Positions 1-6,754 of a stretch of DNA of 9,890 nt are shown here, piece by piece. Both the position numbers and the translations under genes were made by a program. The notes under the pieces are model-generated. The model saw only the letters and a program-made list of their open reading frames with translations. It made no database searches and was not told the origin of the DNA. Position 1 is the first letter of the stretch; each line of letters opens with the position of its first letter. The stretch lies in assembly GCA_902803345.1 (NCBI GenBank), contig CADCPV010000221.1, positions 1 to 9,890 on the forward strand. Reading direction: 5' to 3'. The DNA is from an uncultured Eubacteriales bacterium (GTDB lineage Bacteria > Bacillota_A > Clostridia > Lachnospirales > Lachnospiraceae).

Positions 1-1314
1 CAGTACGCCAAAAACTGTCAGTACCCTCCACTTTTCCGGGCAGCCGTTATGGATCTTTGAACCGGGCAGTTTCTGCATCAGATTCGCTAAGAAGCGCCAG
101 AAACGAAGCATATAATGCGCTGTCCCGGAAAATCCGAGACCGGTTTTCTGGAGGAATGTTTTTATGACTCCTTCCCCTGCGCCTGGTAAAAATCCGAGAA
201 ATACCGCACCGAAGAATCCGGTCAGTAAGGTCAGAGACAAAAGAGGCACCGAAAGCGCCGTTATCAGCGGCGCATACAGGGAGGAGGAAAAATTGTTCAT
301 GATCTGAACCGGCGCAAGAGATACCGGAAAGAACAGAAGCCGGACAGCCTGCCGCATCACGCCCTTGATGCCCCGGAAATATTCAAAGGCAAGCGGTGCC
401 AGCACGCCGAAAGCATAAAGTGCCGCTAAATAATACTGCAGTGAAAGCGTAAACAGGTATCCGGGACTGCACAGAAGAAGCAGGGACAGCGCTAAAGATG
501 CGCCGGACAGCAGGTCGAATTTCCTTTTGAAAACAGCCGCGAAATGCCGGATGACAAGCATAAGAAAGGCGCGAAGAAAAGACAGGGAGAAACCGCTCAC
601 AGCGGTATAAAACAGACAGGGCACGATCAGAAGCACTGCCCGAAAAAGCGGCCGGTGCTTCTGCCTTTTAAATATCCGCTCTAAAAGAGTCGAAAAAAGC
701 GTCAGATGAAAACCGGACTGCAGCAGGACGCGAAGCATCTGCACCGCTTCAAACTCTTTTTGCAGCGCAGAAAACTCCTCGTCCCGGATTCCCAGAAGGA
801 AGGCATTGAGATAGGCTGCATCCTCTTTCGGAAGACCGGATTCGATCCCTTCCTGCAGGAAACAACGAAAGCGATATGCTGCATCACGAAAAGGCAAAAG
901 CGGCTCTTTCACCGTGACAACAGAAGCCTCCCGCATCATCAAAAAGCAGCCCGAAGCATCATAATAGCGCCGATAATCAAACTCGCCTGGATTTGTCGCC
1001 TGTGATGCGAGATACACTTCTCCTTCCGCAAGAAACGTTCCTCCGATCCGAAGATCCGGATGTTCCCCGTCCTGGAGCCTGACACGAAGAATCCCGTCAT
1101 TTCGTCGTCCGGTCTGGATGATCAGGACCGCTGATTCTCCGCTTTCCCGGATATCCGTAAGCTTCCCTGTTGTCTTCAGCGGAACGCTTTCTCTTCCGCT
1201 TTCCTCAAGAAACAGACGAAGAGCGGGAGGCGCAAACCACAGCCGATACAGCCGGTTTTCCTTCCTCCCGTTCAGAATCAATATTGCGAGAACCAGAACC
1301 GCCAGCACAGTCAT
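1..1314 (-). CDS. comEC: ComEC DNA-uptake channel protein, 3' end beyond window
   Basis: Membrane channel that passes single-stranded DNA into the cytoplasm during natural transformation. One open frame of 438 codons, without a stop, runs from ATG 1314 to the window edge. Residues 2-14 form a membrane segment. Residues about 45-135 are the OB-fold-like N-terminal domain (DUF4131 type), with the hallmark ATNPGEFDYRRYYDASG at 106-122. From about 165 the Competence domain begins: LLGIRDEE at 173-180, then hydrophobic helices at roughly 224-255, 268-310 and 345-375. The retained SGFSLSFLRAFLML (240-253) is typical of the family. The LPGSKIHNGCPEKW stretch at 416-429 normally closes the membrane domain, so the beta-lactamase-like C-terminal domain should lie outside the window. 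Oddities: the usual HLLAISGLH region reads MLRVLLQSGFHL (193-204), only one membrane helix precedes the OB domain, and the start is uncertain (an ACG at 1329 has the better-placed ribosome binding site). It is the last visible gene of the comEA block. Family assignment is firm; the start is not. Confidence 0.9.
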   Translation of the reverse strand, partial: MTVLAVLVLAILILNGRKENRLYRLWFAPPALRLFLEESGRESVPLKTTGKLTDIRESGESAVLIIQTGRRNDGILRVRLQDGEHPDLRIGGTFLAEGEVYLASQATNPGEFDYRRYYDASGCFLMMREASVVTVKEPLLPFRDAAYRFRCFLQEGIESGLPKEDAAYLNAFLLGIRDEEFSALQKEFEAVQMLRVLLQSGFHLTLFSTLLERIFKRQKHRPLFRAVLLIVPCLFYTAVSGFSLSFLRAFLMLVIRHFAAVFKRKFDLLSGASLALSLLLLCSPGYLFTLSLQYYLAALYAFGVLAPLAFEYFRGIKGVMRQAVRLLFFPVSLAPVQIMNNFSSSLYAPLITALSVPLLSLTLLTGFFGAVFLGFLPGAGEGVIKTFLQKTGLGFSGTAHYMLRFWRFLANLMQKLPGSKIHNGCPEKWRVLTVFGVL

Positions 1315-1326
1315 GCACGGGCGTTT

Positions 1327-1344
1327 CGTATTATTATTCCTCCC
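1327..1344 (-). promoter_or_regulatory. Ribosome binding site of comEC, with ACG at the expected start
   Basis: GGGAGG at 1344-1339 lies inside the last codons of the upstream lipoprotein gene. Nine bases later, in the comEC frame, comes ACG (1329-1327) followed by codons for K-R-P-C and then the first ATG at 1314. The first ATG is 24 bases from the GGGAGG, too far for normal use. No ATG, GTG or TTG in the comEC frame lies at normal spacing. Either ACG (or a base error or mutation of ATG) is the start, or translation begins poorly at 1314 by coupling to the upstream stop. Confidence 0.55.
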
Positions 1345-2302
1345 TGCTCTCCTGCAGTTCCTCCTCAGTCAGGATCAGATCGAGGTTCCGCTTCAAATTT
1401 TCCCTCAGATCGATCTGGTCCATGTACATCAGGTTCGAACTGCCGTTGATCGAAATCTGGACACTGTTGATCCCGGCGATTTCTGTCAGCGAGTCTACAA
1501 TCGAATAGATGCAGACCTCCGGCGATACACCGGAAGCTTCCGAAAGCATCGTATCCGACAGATTGACATTGCAGACGCCCGAAACCGTACTGATCGAGAG
1601 CGCCTTTGTCGTAACAGGCAGCGTCCGGTAGGCATCCTGGTCTTCCGCATCCGGCCCGGCGATCAGCGAGTTCAGTACCTGTGCCTCCAGCGTCGTCGCG
1701 TTGGTATAGGTCACGGTCCTTGTCCGCGGTATCAGGCGGGTGCCGGTCTGATCCGAGAAATACAGCGTCGCTTCCGTCCTGGTATAGGCATTCAGACTGC
1801 TTCCGATCACATCGACAAAATCCGTACCGCGCTGCGGCCCTACGACGATGGTGTCTGCGATCACAAGGGGCTGTCCCTCCACACGGATCTCCACCGTGGA
1901 AATGTCCGGCAGCTGTGTAAATGTCCGGACCAGCGCCGCACGGAACAATAGTTCTTCTTTCTTTTCCAGTTTCGAATACTCTGAACTGAAATTCAGGATC
2001 AGGTTGCCCTCTTCATAGCGGTAATCCCGAAGTTCAGCCGTCTTCGGAACCGCACTCGAATAATTGGCCTCATCGCCGCCGGTCATCATATGCGTATAGA
2101 TGGACCAGATCAGGTTGCTGTCATTGATATCATTGTCTAAAACCGCCTCCACCGGGCAGAGCGAGGCTTTTCCGAGTTCGATATAGTAGACATAGAATTT
2201 TTCCTCTTCCTGCTCCTGCGGTCTTTTCCCGGAACAGGCTCCGAAGAGGACCGGGATCAGAAGGACTGCGGCAAGGAGCCCTGACATCATCCGTTTCATC
2301 AT
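1334..2302 (-). CDS. Lipoprotein with two GerMN domains, LpqB-like
   Basis: Surface lipoprotein of 322 residues. A basic start and hydrophobic core lead to a lipobox LFGAC with the lipid-bearing cysteine at 23. Two GerMN-type domains follow, at about 35-150 and 177-290. Both have the alternating strand pattern and the polar segment before an L-N-F/V-N-L strand (LILNFSSEY at 101-109, VCNVNLSD at 243-250). GerMN domains occur in spore protein GerM and in actinobacterial LpqB; they are thought to bind envelope components, and no catalytic residues are known. The ATG at 2302 overlaps the sensor kinase stop as ATGA and has GGGAGG (2314-2309) six bases upstream, which fixes the start. Position directly after a response regulator and sensor kinase copies mtrA-mtrB-lpqB of Actinobacteria, where LpqB contacts the sensor MtrB. 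A role as accessory sensor or modulator of the neighbouring kinase is therefore a fair inference. A GerM-like sporulation role is the main alternative. Confidence 0.85.
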   Translation of the reverse strand: MMKRMMSGLLAAVLLIPVLFGACSGKRPQEQEEEKFYVYYIELGKASLCPVEAVLDNDINDSNLIWSIYTHMMTGGDEANYSSAVPKTAELRDYRYEEGNLILNFSSEYSKLEKKEELLFRAALVRTFTQLPDISTVEIRVEGQPLVIADTIVVGPQRGTDFVDVIGSSLNAYTRTEATLYFSDQTGTRLIPRTRTVTYTNATTLEAQVLNSLIAGPDAEDQDAYRTLPVTTKALSISTVSGVCNVNLSDTMLSEASGVSPEVCIYSIVDSLTEIAGINSVQISINGSSNLMYMDQIDLRENLKRNLDLILTEEELQESREE

Positions 2303-3735
2303 CCTCTGCCTCCCGTATCTTTCACATGTTTTAAGGGAATTCGGACCGTAAAGGTCGTTCCCTGGCCTTCTTCGCTCTCCGCCTTGATGACGCCGTAATG
2401 CTGCAGGATAATGGTCCGGGCGATGGAAAGCCCGAGACCTGTGCCGCCGGTTTCGCGGGAACGGGCCTTGTCCACGCGGTAGAAACGCTCAAACACGTGA
2501 TCCAGCGCGTCATCCGGGATTCCGATGCCGTTATCCGCCACTTTGATATAGAAATATTCATGGTCAGCGTCGATACTGACTTTGACGAATCCGCCGGTCT
2601 TGTTGTATTTGACCGCATTTTCGATCAGGTTCGTGACCGCCTGGGAAAGCTTCGGCTCATCAACATCAGCGGATACCTGACGGAAGCTTTCGTAAATCAG
2701 CTCGACATCCCGCTCCTCCGCGATCGGACGGATCCGCCGCAGCGTATCAAGGACGAATTCATTGATGTTGATTGTCGAAATGTTCATGCTCTCGGAGCCC
2801 TTGCCGAGACGGACCATCGACAGCAGATCGTCGATAATCGTGGATTCGCGGTCCACTTCATCCGAAATATCGCTCAGAATCTCCTGATACATTGCCTCAG
2901 GAATGTTGTCCTGACCTTTCAGGGAATCGGCAAGCACCCGGATCGAAGTCATCGGCGTCCGGAGTTCGTGCGACACGTTGCTGACGAAAAGCTCCTGCGA
3001 CTCCTCTAAATCCCGGTAATGGTCGACCATCTGCTCGGCGTTCTTCATGACCTGGTCAATCTCGCTGTAGGATTTCAGATCACCCAGCTCCACGTTGAAA
3101 TTGCCTTCATTCAGCCGCTCGATCTCCAGGGAAATCGTATTGACCGGCCGCACCAGAAGGTAGGAAACATAAATCGCGCCGAGGACCAGAAGGATCAGGA
3201 TGATCCCTTCCACTAAAAGCATGCCGTTTGCAACCGAACGCACGCTGCCCCGGATCCAGCTTGTATCCGAAGACATGATCAGGGCACCGCTGATCGTCTT
3301 TTCCGAATCATTTTCCGCATAAACAGGCAGGACGAACTCCAGCATGTCGTCATCAGAGCGGTAATTCTGGTAATTGTTTCCGGAGAGCGCCGAGAATACG
3401 GCATCAGAAACACAGACCCGGTTCAGGTCCATGTGATAGGTATCATGTATGATGCGGCAGTTATCGTCCACCGCCAAAAGCCGTCCGCCGTAAGCGTCTG
3501 CATACCAGTTCAGCGTATCCAATTTCTCCTGCGTCAGGCTCTGCTGCAGCGTTTCAGACTCGCCGAGCTGCTTCGAAATGACGGAGAGACGCTGGAGAAT
3601 ATCGATCCGGCGCTGCTCGATCAGGCGCGACTCATAGGTCAGGACGACAATCAGGTGCAGAATGATAATCGGTATGATACCGGACACCAGAGAAAGCAGG
3701 ATAATCCGGCTTCTCAGGGATTTAAACAGTTTCAT
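2299..3735 (-). CDS. Membrane sensor histidine kinase, HAMP type
   Basis: Sensor kinase of 478 residues that should autophosphorylate and pass the phosphate to the adjacent response regulator. Order: membrane helix about 11-33; extracellular domain 34-170, whose RLLAVDDNCRIIHDT and late GALIMSSDTSW strands look like a PAS/Cache fold; second helix about 171-195; HAMP 195-248; HisKA with SHELRTP, phosphoacceptor His256; HATPase with N box (N369, N373), DNGIGIP (401-407), FERFYR (415-420) and GGTGLGLS (430-437). All catalytic boxes are intact. Unlike B. subtilis WalK it has no evident cytoplasmic PAS domain, so PhoR/MtrB-like is the closer description. The start ATG overlaps the response regulator gene by 14 bases, so the pair is tightly coupled. 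The ligand cannot be read from the sequence. An envelope signal is inferred from the lipoprotein next door. Confidence 0.93.
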   Translation of the reverse strand: MKLFKSLRSRIILLSLVSGIIPIIILHLIVVLTYESRLIEQRRIDILQRLSVISKQLGESETLQQSLTQEKLDTLNWYADAYGGRLLAVDDNCRIIHDTYHMDLNRVCVSDAVFSALSGNNYQNYRSDDDMLEFVLPVYAENDSEKTISGALIMSSDTSWIRGSVRSVANGMLLVEGIILILLVLGAIYVSYLLVRPVNTISLEIERLNEGNFNVELGDLKSYSEIDQVMKNAEQMVDHYRDLEESQELFVSNVSHELRTPMTSIRVLADSLKGQDNIPEAMYQEILSDISDEVDRESTIIDDLLSMVRLGKGSESMNISTININEFVLDTLRRIRPIAEERDVELIYESFRQVSADVDEPKLSQAVTNLIENAVKYNKTGGFVKVSIDADHEYFYIKVADNGIGIPDDALDHVFERFYRVDKARSRETGGTGLGLSIARTIILQHYGVIKAESEEGQGTTFTVRIPLKHVKDTGGRG

Positions 3736-4420
3736 CGTTCTTATAGAAATAGCCTACGCCCCACTTGGTCTGAACATATTTCGGGACACTCGGGTTTTCC
3801 TCAATTTTTTCCCGGAGCCGGCGGATATGGACGTCAACCGTACGCGCATCTCCGGGATAATCCGAACCCCAGATCATAGTCAGAAGTTTTTCACGGCTGT
3901 AAACCTTGTTGGGATTCGTGACAAGAAGATGCAGCACGTCAAATTCGCGGGCTGTCACATTCACTTCCCGGTTCCGGATGAAAACACGCTCGTTTTCCGT
4001 GTCAAGCCGCAGATCCCCGGAGATCACAACGCCCTTCTCCGGCGCTTCGGCTGTTCTCTTATGGTTGCGGCGCATGATGGCTTTCATGCGCGCCTTCACC
4101 TCAAGGATATTGAAAGGCTTTGTGATATAGTCGTCCGCGCCGTATTCGAGACCCATGATTTTGTCCATATCCTCAGATTTCGCGGTCAGCATGATAATCG
4201 GCATGTTGCTGAATTCCCGGATCTGCTGGCAGACCTCAAGGCCGCTCATTTTGGGCAGCATAATATCAAGAAGCACCGTGTCATACTCGGTCTCCCGCGC
4301 CATTCGGAGTGCTTCTTCGCCGTCATAGGCCGTATCAACCTCCCACTGCTCCTGCAGCAGGGAGAAACGAATTCCCTTGACAATCAGTTTTTCATCATCG
4401 ACCACCAGAATCTTTGCCAT
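3722..4420 (-). CDS. OmpR/PhoB-family response regulator
   Basis: DNA-binding response regulator of 232 residues, standard length. The receiver domain (1-120) has the acidic pair D8-D9, phosphoacceptor D52 in LLDIMLP, the switch T79 in MLTAK and K101 in YITKPF. The winged-helix domain (about 130-228) shows the usual features, including LLVTNPNKVYSREKLL, the recognition helix region ARTVDVHIRRLREKI and the WGVGYFY wing. A GAGGG ribosome binding site (4430-4426), overlapping the comEA stop codon, sits five bases before the ATG. The gene follows comEA after nine bases and overlaps its sensor kinase by 14. It resembles WalR/PhoB/MtrA closely enough that orthology cannot be settled by eye. T100 occupies the position of the WalR threonine that PrkC phosphorylates in B. 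subtilis. Likely targets are envelope or surface genes, possibly including its own operon; no binding site was identified with confidence. Confidence 0.95.
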   Translation of the reverse strand: MAKILVVDDEKLIVKGIRFSLLQEQWEVDTAYDGEEALRMARETEYDTVLLDIMLPKMSGLEVCQQIREFSNMPIIMLTAKSEDMDKIMGLEYGADDYITKPFNILEVKARMKAIMRRNHKRTAEAPEKGVVISGDLRLDTENERVFIRNREVNVTAREFDVLHLLVTNPNKVYSREKLLTMIWGSDYPGDARTVDVHIRRLREKIEENPSVPKYVQTKWGVGYFYKNDETV

Positions 4421-4429
4421 ACTGTCCCT

Positions 4430-5032
4430 CTATATCTTAACCCTGTTCTTTATCTTTTCAAATAGCGCTTCCCCGATGCCGGATACCTGCATCAGCTCTT
4501 CAATCGTCTGAAAGGGGCCGTGCTCCTTCCGGTACTGCAGGATTGCCTCGGCCTTCGTTTCCCCGATTCCGGGAAGCGTCATCAGTTCTTCTTTCCCTGC
4601 CCGGTTCAGGTCCACCTTTCCGTCCGAAAGCTGTACCTGTCCGGACGAATCTTCGCCCTTTTTCGGGAAATAGATCATTTCACCGTCTGTAAGCGGTTCC
4701 GCGAGATTAATGAGGCCTTCTTCCGCCTCTTGTGTGAGTCCTCCGGCGGCATCCAGTGCTTCATAGACCCGGCTGCCCAAAGGAAGCCTGTACACGCCCG
4801 GGTTTCGGACCGCACCGGACACATAAACGAGAAGCGATTCTTCCGTCTCCGGTTCAGAGGCCGAATCTTCCGAATCTTCATCACGGTCCGATACGCTCAG
4901 ACGGTCATCCGCCATGAAATCCGTTTCCGGATCAGCGCCGGAACTTCTTCCTTTCAGTTTGATCAGGAACATCAGCCCTAAAAGCACGAAAAGCACAGCC
5001 CCGATCAGGGCTTTCCTGTACTCTTTTTTCAT
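4430..5032 (-). CDS. comEA: ComEA DNA receptor for competence
   Basis: Membrane-anchored double-stranded DNA-binding protein of transformation, 200 residues, close to B. subtilis ComEA in size. Residues 8-25 are a single N-terminal membrane anchor. Residues 35-66 are an acidic Asp/Glu/Ser linker. Residues 67-125 form an SLBB domain (LVYVSGAVRNPGVYRL, then MIYFPKKGE). Residues 138-200 carry two helix-hairpin-helix motifs, LPGIGETKAEAI (153-164) and VSGIGEALFEKI (183-194), preceded by KVDLNRAGKEEL. It hands DNA to ComEC, encoded at the other end of the same block. The ATG is preceded by only a weak purine stretch (CTGAGA), but by a convincing promoter 40-70 bases upstream. The unusual point is that three regulatory or lipoprotein genes separate it from comEC, which often follows directly. 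ComEA-like proteins also exist in non-competent bacteria, so natural transformation is not proven. Confidence 0.93.
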   Translation of the reverse strand: MKKEYRKALIGAVLFVLLGLMFLIKLKGRSSGADPETDFMADDRLSVSDRDEDSEDSASEPETEESLLVYVSGAVRNPGVYRLPLGSRVYEALDAAGGLTQEAEEGLINLAEPLTDGEMIYFPKKGEDSSGQVQLSDGKVDLNRAGKEELMTLPGIGETKAEAILQYRKEHGPFQTIEELMQVSGIGEALFEKIKNRVKI

Positions 5033-5068
5033 GTCTCAGAAAGATTGCCGGATCAGCTGTCAGATATT

Positions 5069-5100
5069 TAATTTATTTTACAGAATTCTGAAATAAATTA
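5069..5100. repeat. 32-base near-perfect palindrome over the promoter
   Basis: On the plus strand the outer arms are TAATTTATTT and AAATAAATTA, exact reverse complements. They flank CAGAATTCTG, itself a perfect palindrome, with a single TA dinucleotide inserted between the left arm and the core. It begins inside the -35 element and covers the spacer and the -10 element. This placement fits a repressor operator for the comEA block. As RNA it could form a weak AU-rich hairpin, but no U-run follows, so a terminator for the upstream gene is less likely. Confidence 0.7.
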
Positions 5101-5103
5101 CAA
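5075..5103 (-). promoter_or_regulatory. Candidate sigma-A promoter for the comEA block
   Basis: Reading the minus strand, TTGTAA (5103-5098) and TAAAAT (5080-5075) are separated by exactly 17 bases, a close fit to the vegetative promoter. Transcription would start near 5068, giving a leader of about 36 bases before the comEA ATG. The 100-base gap is the only non-coding gap longer than 20 bases in the window and is strikingly AT-rich. A second CTGTAAAAT occurs 33 bases upstream (5116-5108); with ATGAAA at 5136-5131 it could form a weaker tandem promoter. Confidence 0.65.
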
Positions 5104-5132
5104 GCAGATTTTACAGTTTTTTCATTACTTTT

Positions 5133-6104
5133 TCATTTTAATCCGGATAAAGCCTCAAAAAAACCGAAATCTGTATAATTTCCTTCACAGTTCAGTTCAA
5201 TTTCGTCCCACAGAAGCGCATTCCGGTACAATACCACTTTTTCTTCCTGCTCGCGGTAAAAGCCTGACCATCCCTTAAATGCACGGGCTGCAAGAATGTT
5301 GCGCTTATTGTTCAGGGAAAGCAGCGTGTTATAGGAATTGTTCAGCCGGATAATGTAGAATGAACCGCCGGCTTCGATGATCTCCGAGGTCTCGCCGTTC
5401 TGCATGGAGAAAACCTGTTCATCCAGCTTTGGAATCAGTTCCCCCTTTGCCGCAGAATAGCTGATATTCCGGTCTGTCGTACATTCCGAGGCGAGGCTTG
5501 TGAAGCTTTCGCCCTGAGAAAGGCGCTGAAGCACCGTCTCCGCATCCTCCCGGCTCCGAAGATGAATCACAGAAAAGTCCGCGACCCGGCTCTCTTCTTC
5601 ACTGACCGACGACTCCTCCGGAGAAAGACGGTTTACTTCCTGCATTGCGATATAGTAATACCGGATCAGGCGTTCAAGGTCCTTTTCGGAAGCGCGTGTA
5701 AAGGTTTTGTCATCTTCCGACATTTTTTTGAAACACTTTTGTGCCGCATCTGCAATCATTTCCTCTTCGATGTCGGAAACCGGCAGTTTGTCTGCGGCCG
5801 CCTGTTCACCAAGATAAATCAGTGCACGGCACTCCCGGAAAACAAAATACTCCTTGATGTAGTCTTCATAGCGCATGCCGGACTCGACTTCTATATCCCA
5901 GAAGGTATTTCCCAGAAGTTCGGAATAATAGGATTCAAACTCCGTCTTATAGGCCAGACAGAGAAGCCGCACCTCCGCACCGGTCAGTTCCATATTGTCT
6001 GAGGCAATCAGGACCTCCCGGCCCGGAACCCAGTTCAGGCGCAGATTGCAGCCCGAAAGCGTCAGGCACAGAAGTAATATTGTCAAAAGTCTGATTCGTT
6101 TCAT
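5133..6104 (-). CDS. Lipoprotein with degenerate parvulin-type prolyl isomerase domain
   Basis: Predicted extracellular foldase of the PrsA/SurA group, 323 residues, PrsA-like in length. The signal peptide MKRIRLLTILLLCLTLSGC ends in a lipobox with Cys19. A helical chaperone-like region covers about 40-165. A PpiC-like domain lies at about 174-258, recognised from DFSVIHLRSREDAETVL, the G-E-S-F-x-x-L-A segment, GELIPKLDEQVFSMQNGE and GGSFYIIRL. Several usual active-site positions are not obvious, so it may act as a chaperone without isomerase activity. A helical C-terminal tail follows. I chose ATG 6104 because it overlaps the rpe stop as ATGA and gives a standard signal peptide; a TTG two codons upstream (6110) is the alternative. 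No clear ribosome binding site is present, suggesting coupling to rpe. PrsA-like proteins help fold exported proteins at the membrane-wall interface, which fits the neighbouring wall-sensing kinase. Confidence 0.75.
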   Translation of the reverse strand: MKRIRLLTILLLCLTLSGCNLRLNWVPGREVLIASDNMELTGAEVRLLCLAYKTEFESYYSELLGNTFWDIEVESGMRYEDYIKEYFVFRECRALIYLGEQAAADKLPVSDIEEEMIADAAQKCFKKMSEDDKTFTRASEKDLERLIRYYYIAMQEVNRLSPEESSVSEEESRVADFSVIHLRSREDAETVLQRLSQGESFTSLASECTTDRNISYSAAKGELIPKLDEQVFSMQNGETSEIIEAGGSFYIIRLNNSYNTLLSLNNKRNILAARAFKGWSGFYREQEEKVVLYRNALLWDEIELNCEGNYTDFGFFEALSGLK

Positions 6105-6754
6105 AGACAAACCCGGAAGCGTGAAATATTGGAAATCAGGTGTCCGCGGAACAAAGATGAACCGCTGACAAACACATCGACGCCGGCCTGTGATAACAAA
6201 GAGGCATTCTCGAAGGTAATGCCGCCGTCCGCCTCAATCAGCAAAGAGAGACCACGCATGTCCGCTTCCTCCTGCAGCACGCGGATCTTTTCGATTGTTT
6301 CGGGAAGGATCTGCTGGCCGCCGAAACCCGGCTCGACAGTCATGATCAGCACCATTTCAAGTTTCGAAAGGTAAGGAAATACAGTACTGACCGGTGTTTC
6401 CGGCTTGATTGAAACTGCTGCAGGGAGCGAGCAGGCGTGGATCTCGTCAATCACAGCATCTGGATCCTCCGCCGCCTCCAGATGGAAGGTGATCCGGTCC
6501 GCGCCGCAATCGGCAAATGACCGGATTTTCGGGAGCGGGTCCATAATCATCAAATGGACATCCAGCGGCTTTTCGGCGATTTTCCGGATTGCACGGATAA
6601 TCGGCTGTCCAAAGGAAACCTCCGGCACAAAATGTCCGTCCATCACATCCACATGAATCCAGTCGCATGAAGAATAGTTCAGCGCTTCAATTTCTTTTCC
6701 GATGTTCAGAAAGTCGGCAGCCAGGATGGAAGGCGCAATCAGTTTCTTTTCCAT
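6101..6754 (-). CDS. rpe: Ribulose-phosphate 3-epimerase
   Basis: Interconverts ribulose 5-phosphate and xylulose 5-phosphate in the cytoplasmic pentose phosphate pathway. The 217 residues match the usual family length and form a TIM barrel. Visible signatures: IAPSILAADF with Ser9; metal ligands His34 and Asp36 in WIHVDVMDGHFVP, His67 in LDVHLMI, and Asp176 in IEADGGI; the loop EPGFGGQ (141-147); and the phosphate-binding VSGSSLF (197-202 region). The family more often has Val than Ala before the last metal-binding Asp. The catalytic set is complete. A strong AGGAGG (6765-6760) lies five bases before the ATG, inside the end of rsgA. The two genes share one base in a TGATG junction. Its place after rsgA is a widespread Firmicutes arrangement without a proven functional link. 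Confidence 0.96.
   Translation of the reverse strand: MEKKLIAPSILAADFLNIGKEIEALNYSSCDWIHVDVMDGHFVPEVSFGQPIIRAIRKIAEKPLDVHLMIMDPLPKIRSFADCGADRITFHLEAAEDPDAVIDEIHACSLPAAVSIKPETPVSTVFPYLSKLEMVLIMTVEPGFGGQQILPETIEKIRVLQEEADMRGLSLLIEADGGITFENASLLSQAGVDVFVSGSSLFRGHLISNISRFRVCL

Noticed and set aside
1..1314. Possible pseudogene or frameshift in comEC, suggested by shorter frames on the same strand
   Set aside because: Codon-by-codon reading from 1314 to 1 gives one uninterrupted 438-codon frame with family motifs throughout.
1118..1951. Long plus-strand open frame of 277 codons over the GerMN gene and the comEC start
   Set aside because: It is antisense to two genes with clear family signatures, has an Arg/Cys-rich composition with no recognisable domain, and spans their junction. 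It is a by-product of GC-rich coding on the other strand.
3662..4465. Plus-strand open frame of 267 codons over the response regulator
   Set aside because: It is antisense to a textbook response regulator and crosses three gene boundaries. No domain or plausible ribosome binding site was seen.
5069..5100. Palindrome as an intrinsic terminator of the rpe-foldase transcript
   Set aside because: The stem is almost wholly A-U and no U-run follows on the minus strand. Its overlap with promoter elements fits an operator better, though weak read-through control cannot be excluded.
6104..6110. TTG at 6110 as the start of the prolyl isomerase lipoprotein
   Set aside because: ATG 6104 gives the ATGA coupling seen at two other junctions and a standard basic signal-peptide start. 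TTG adds only two residues and has no better ribosome binding site.
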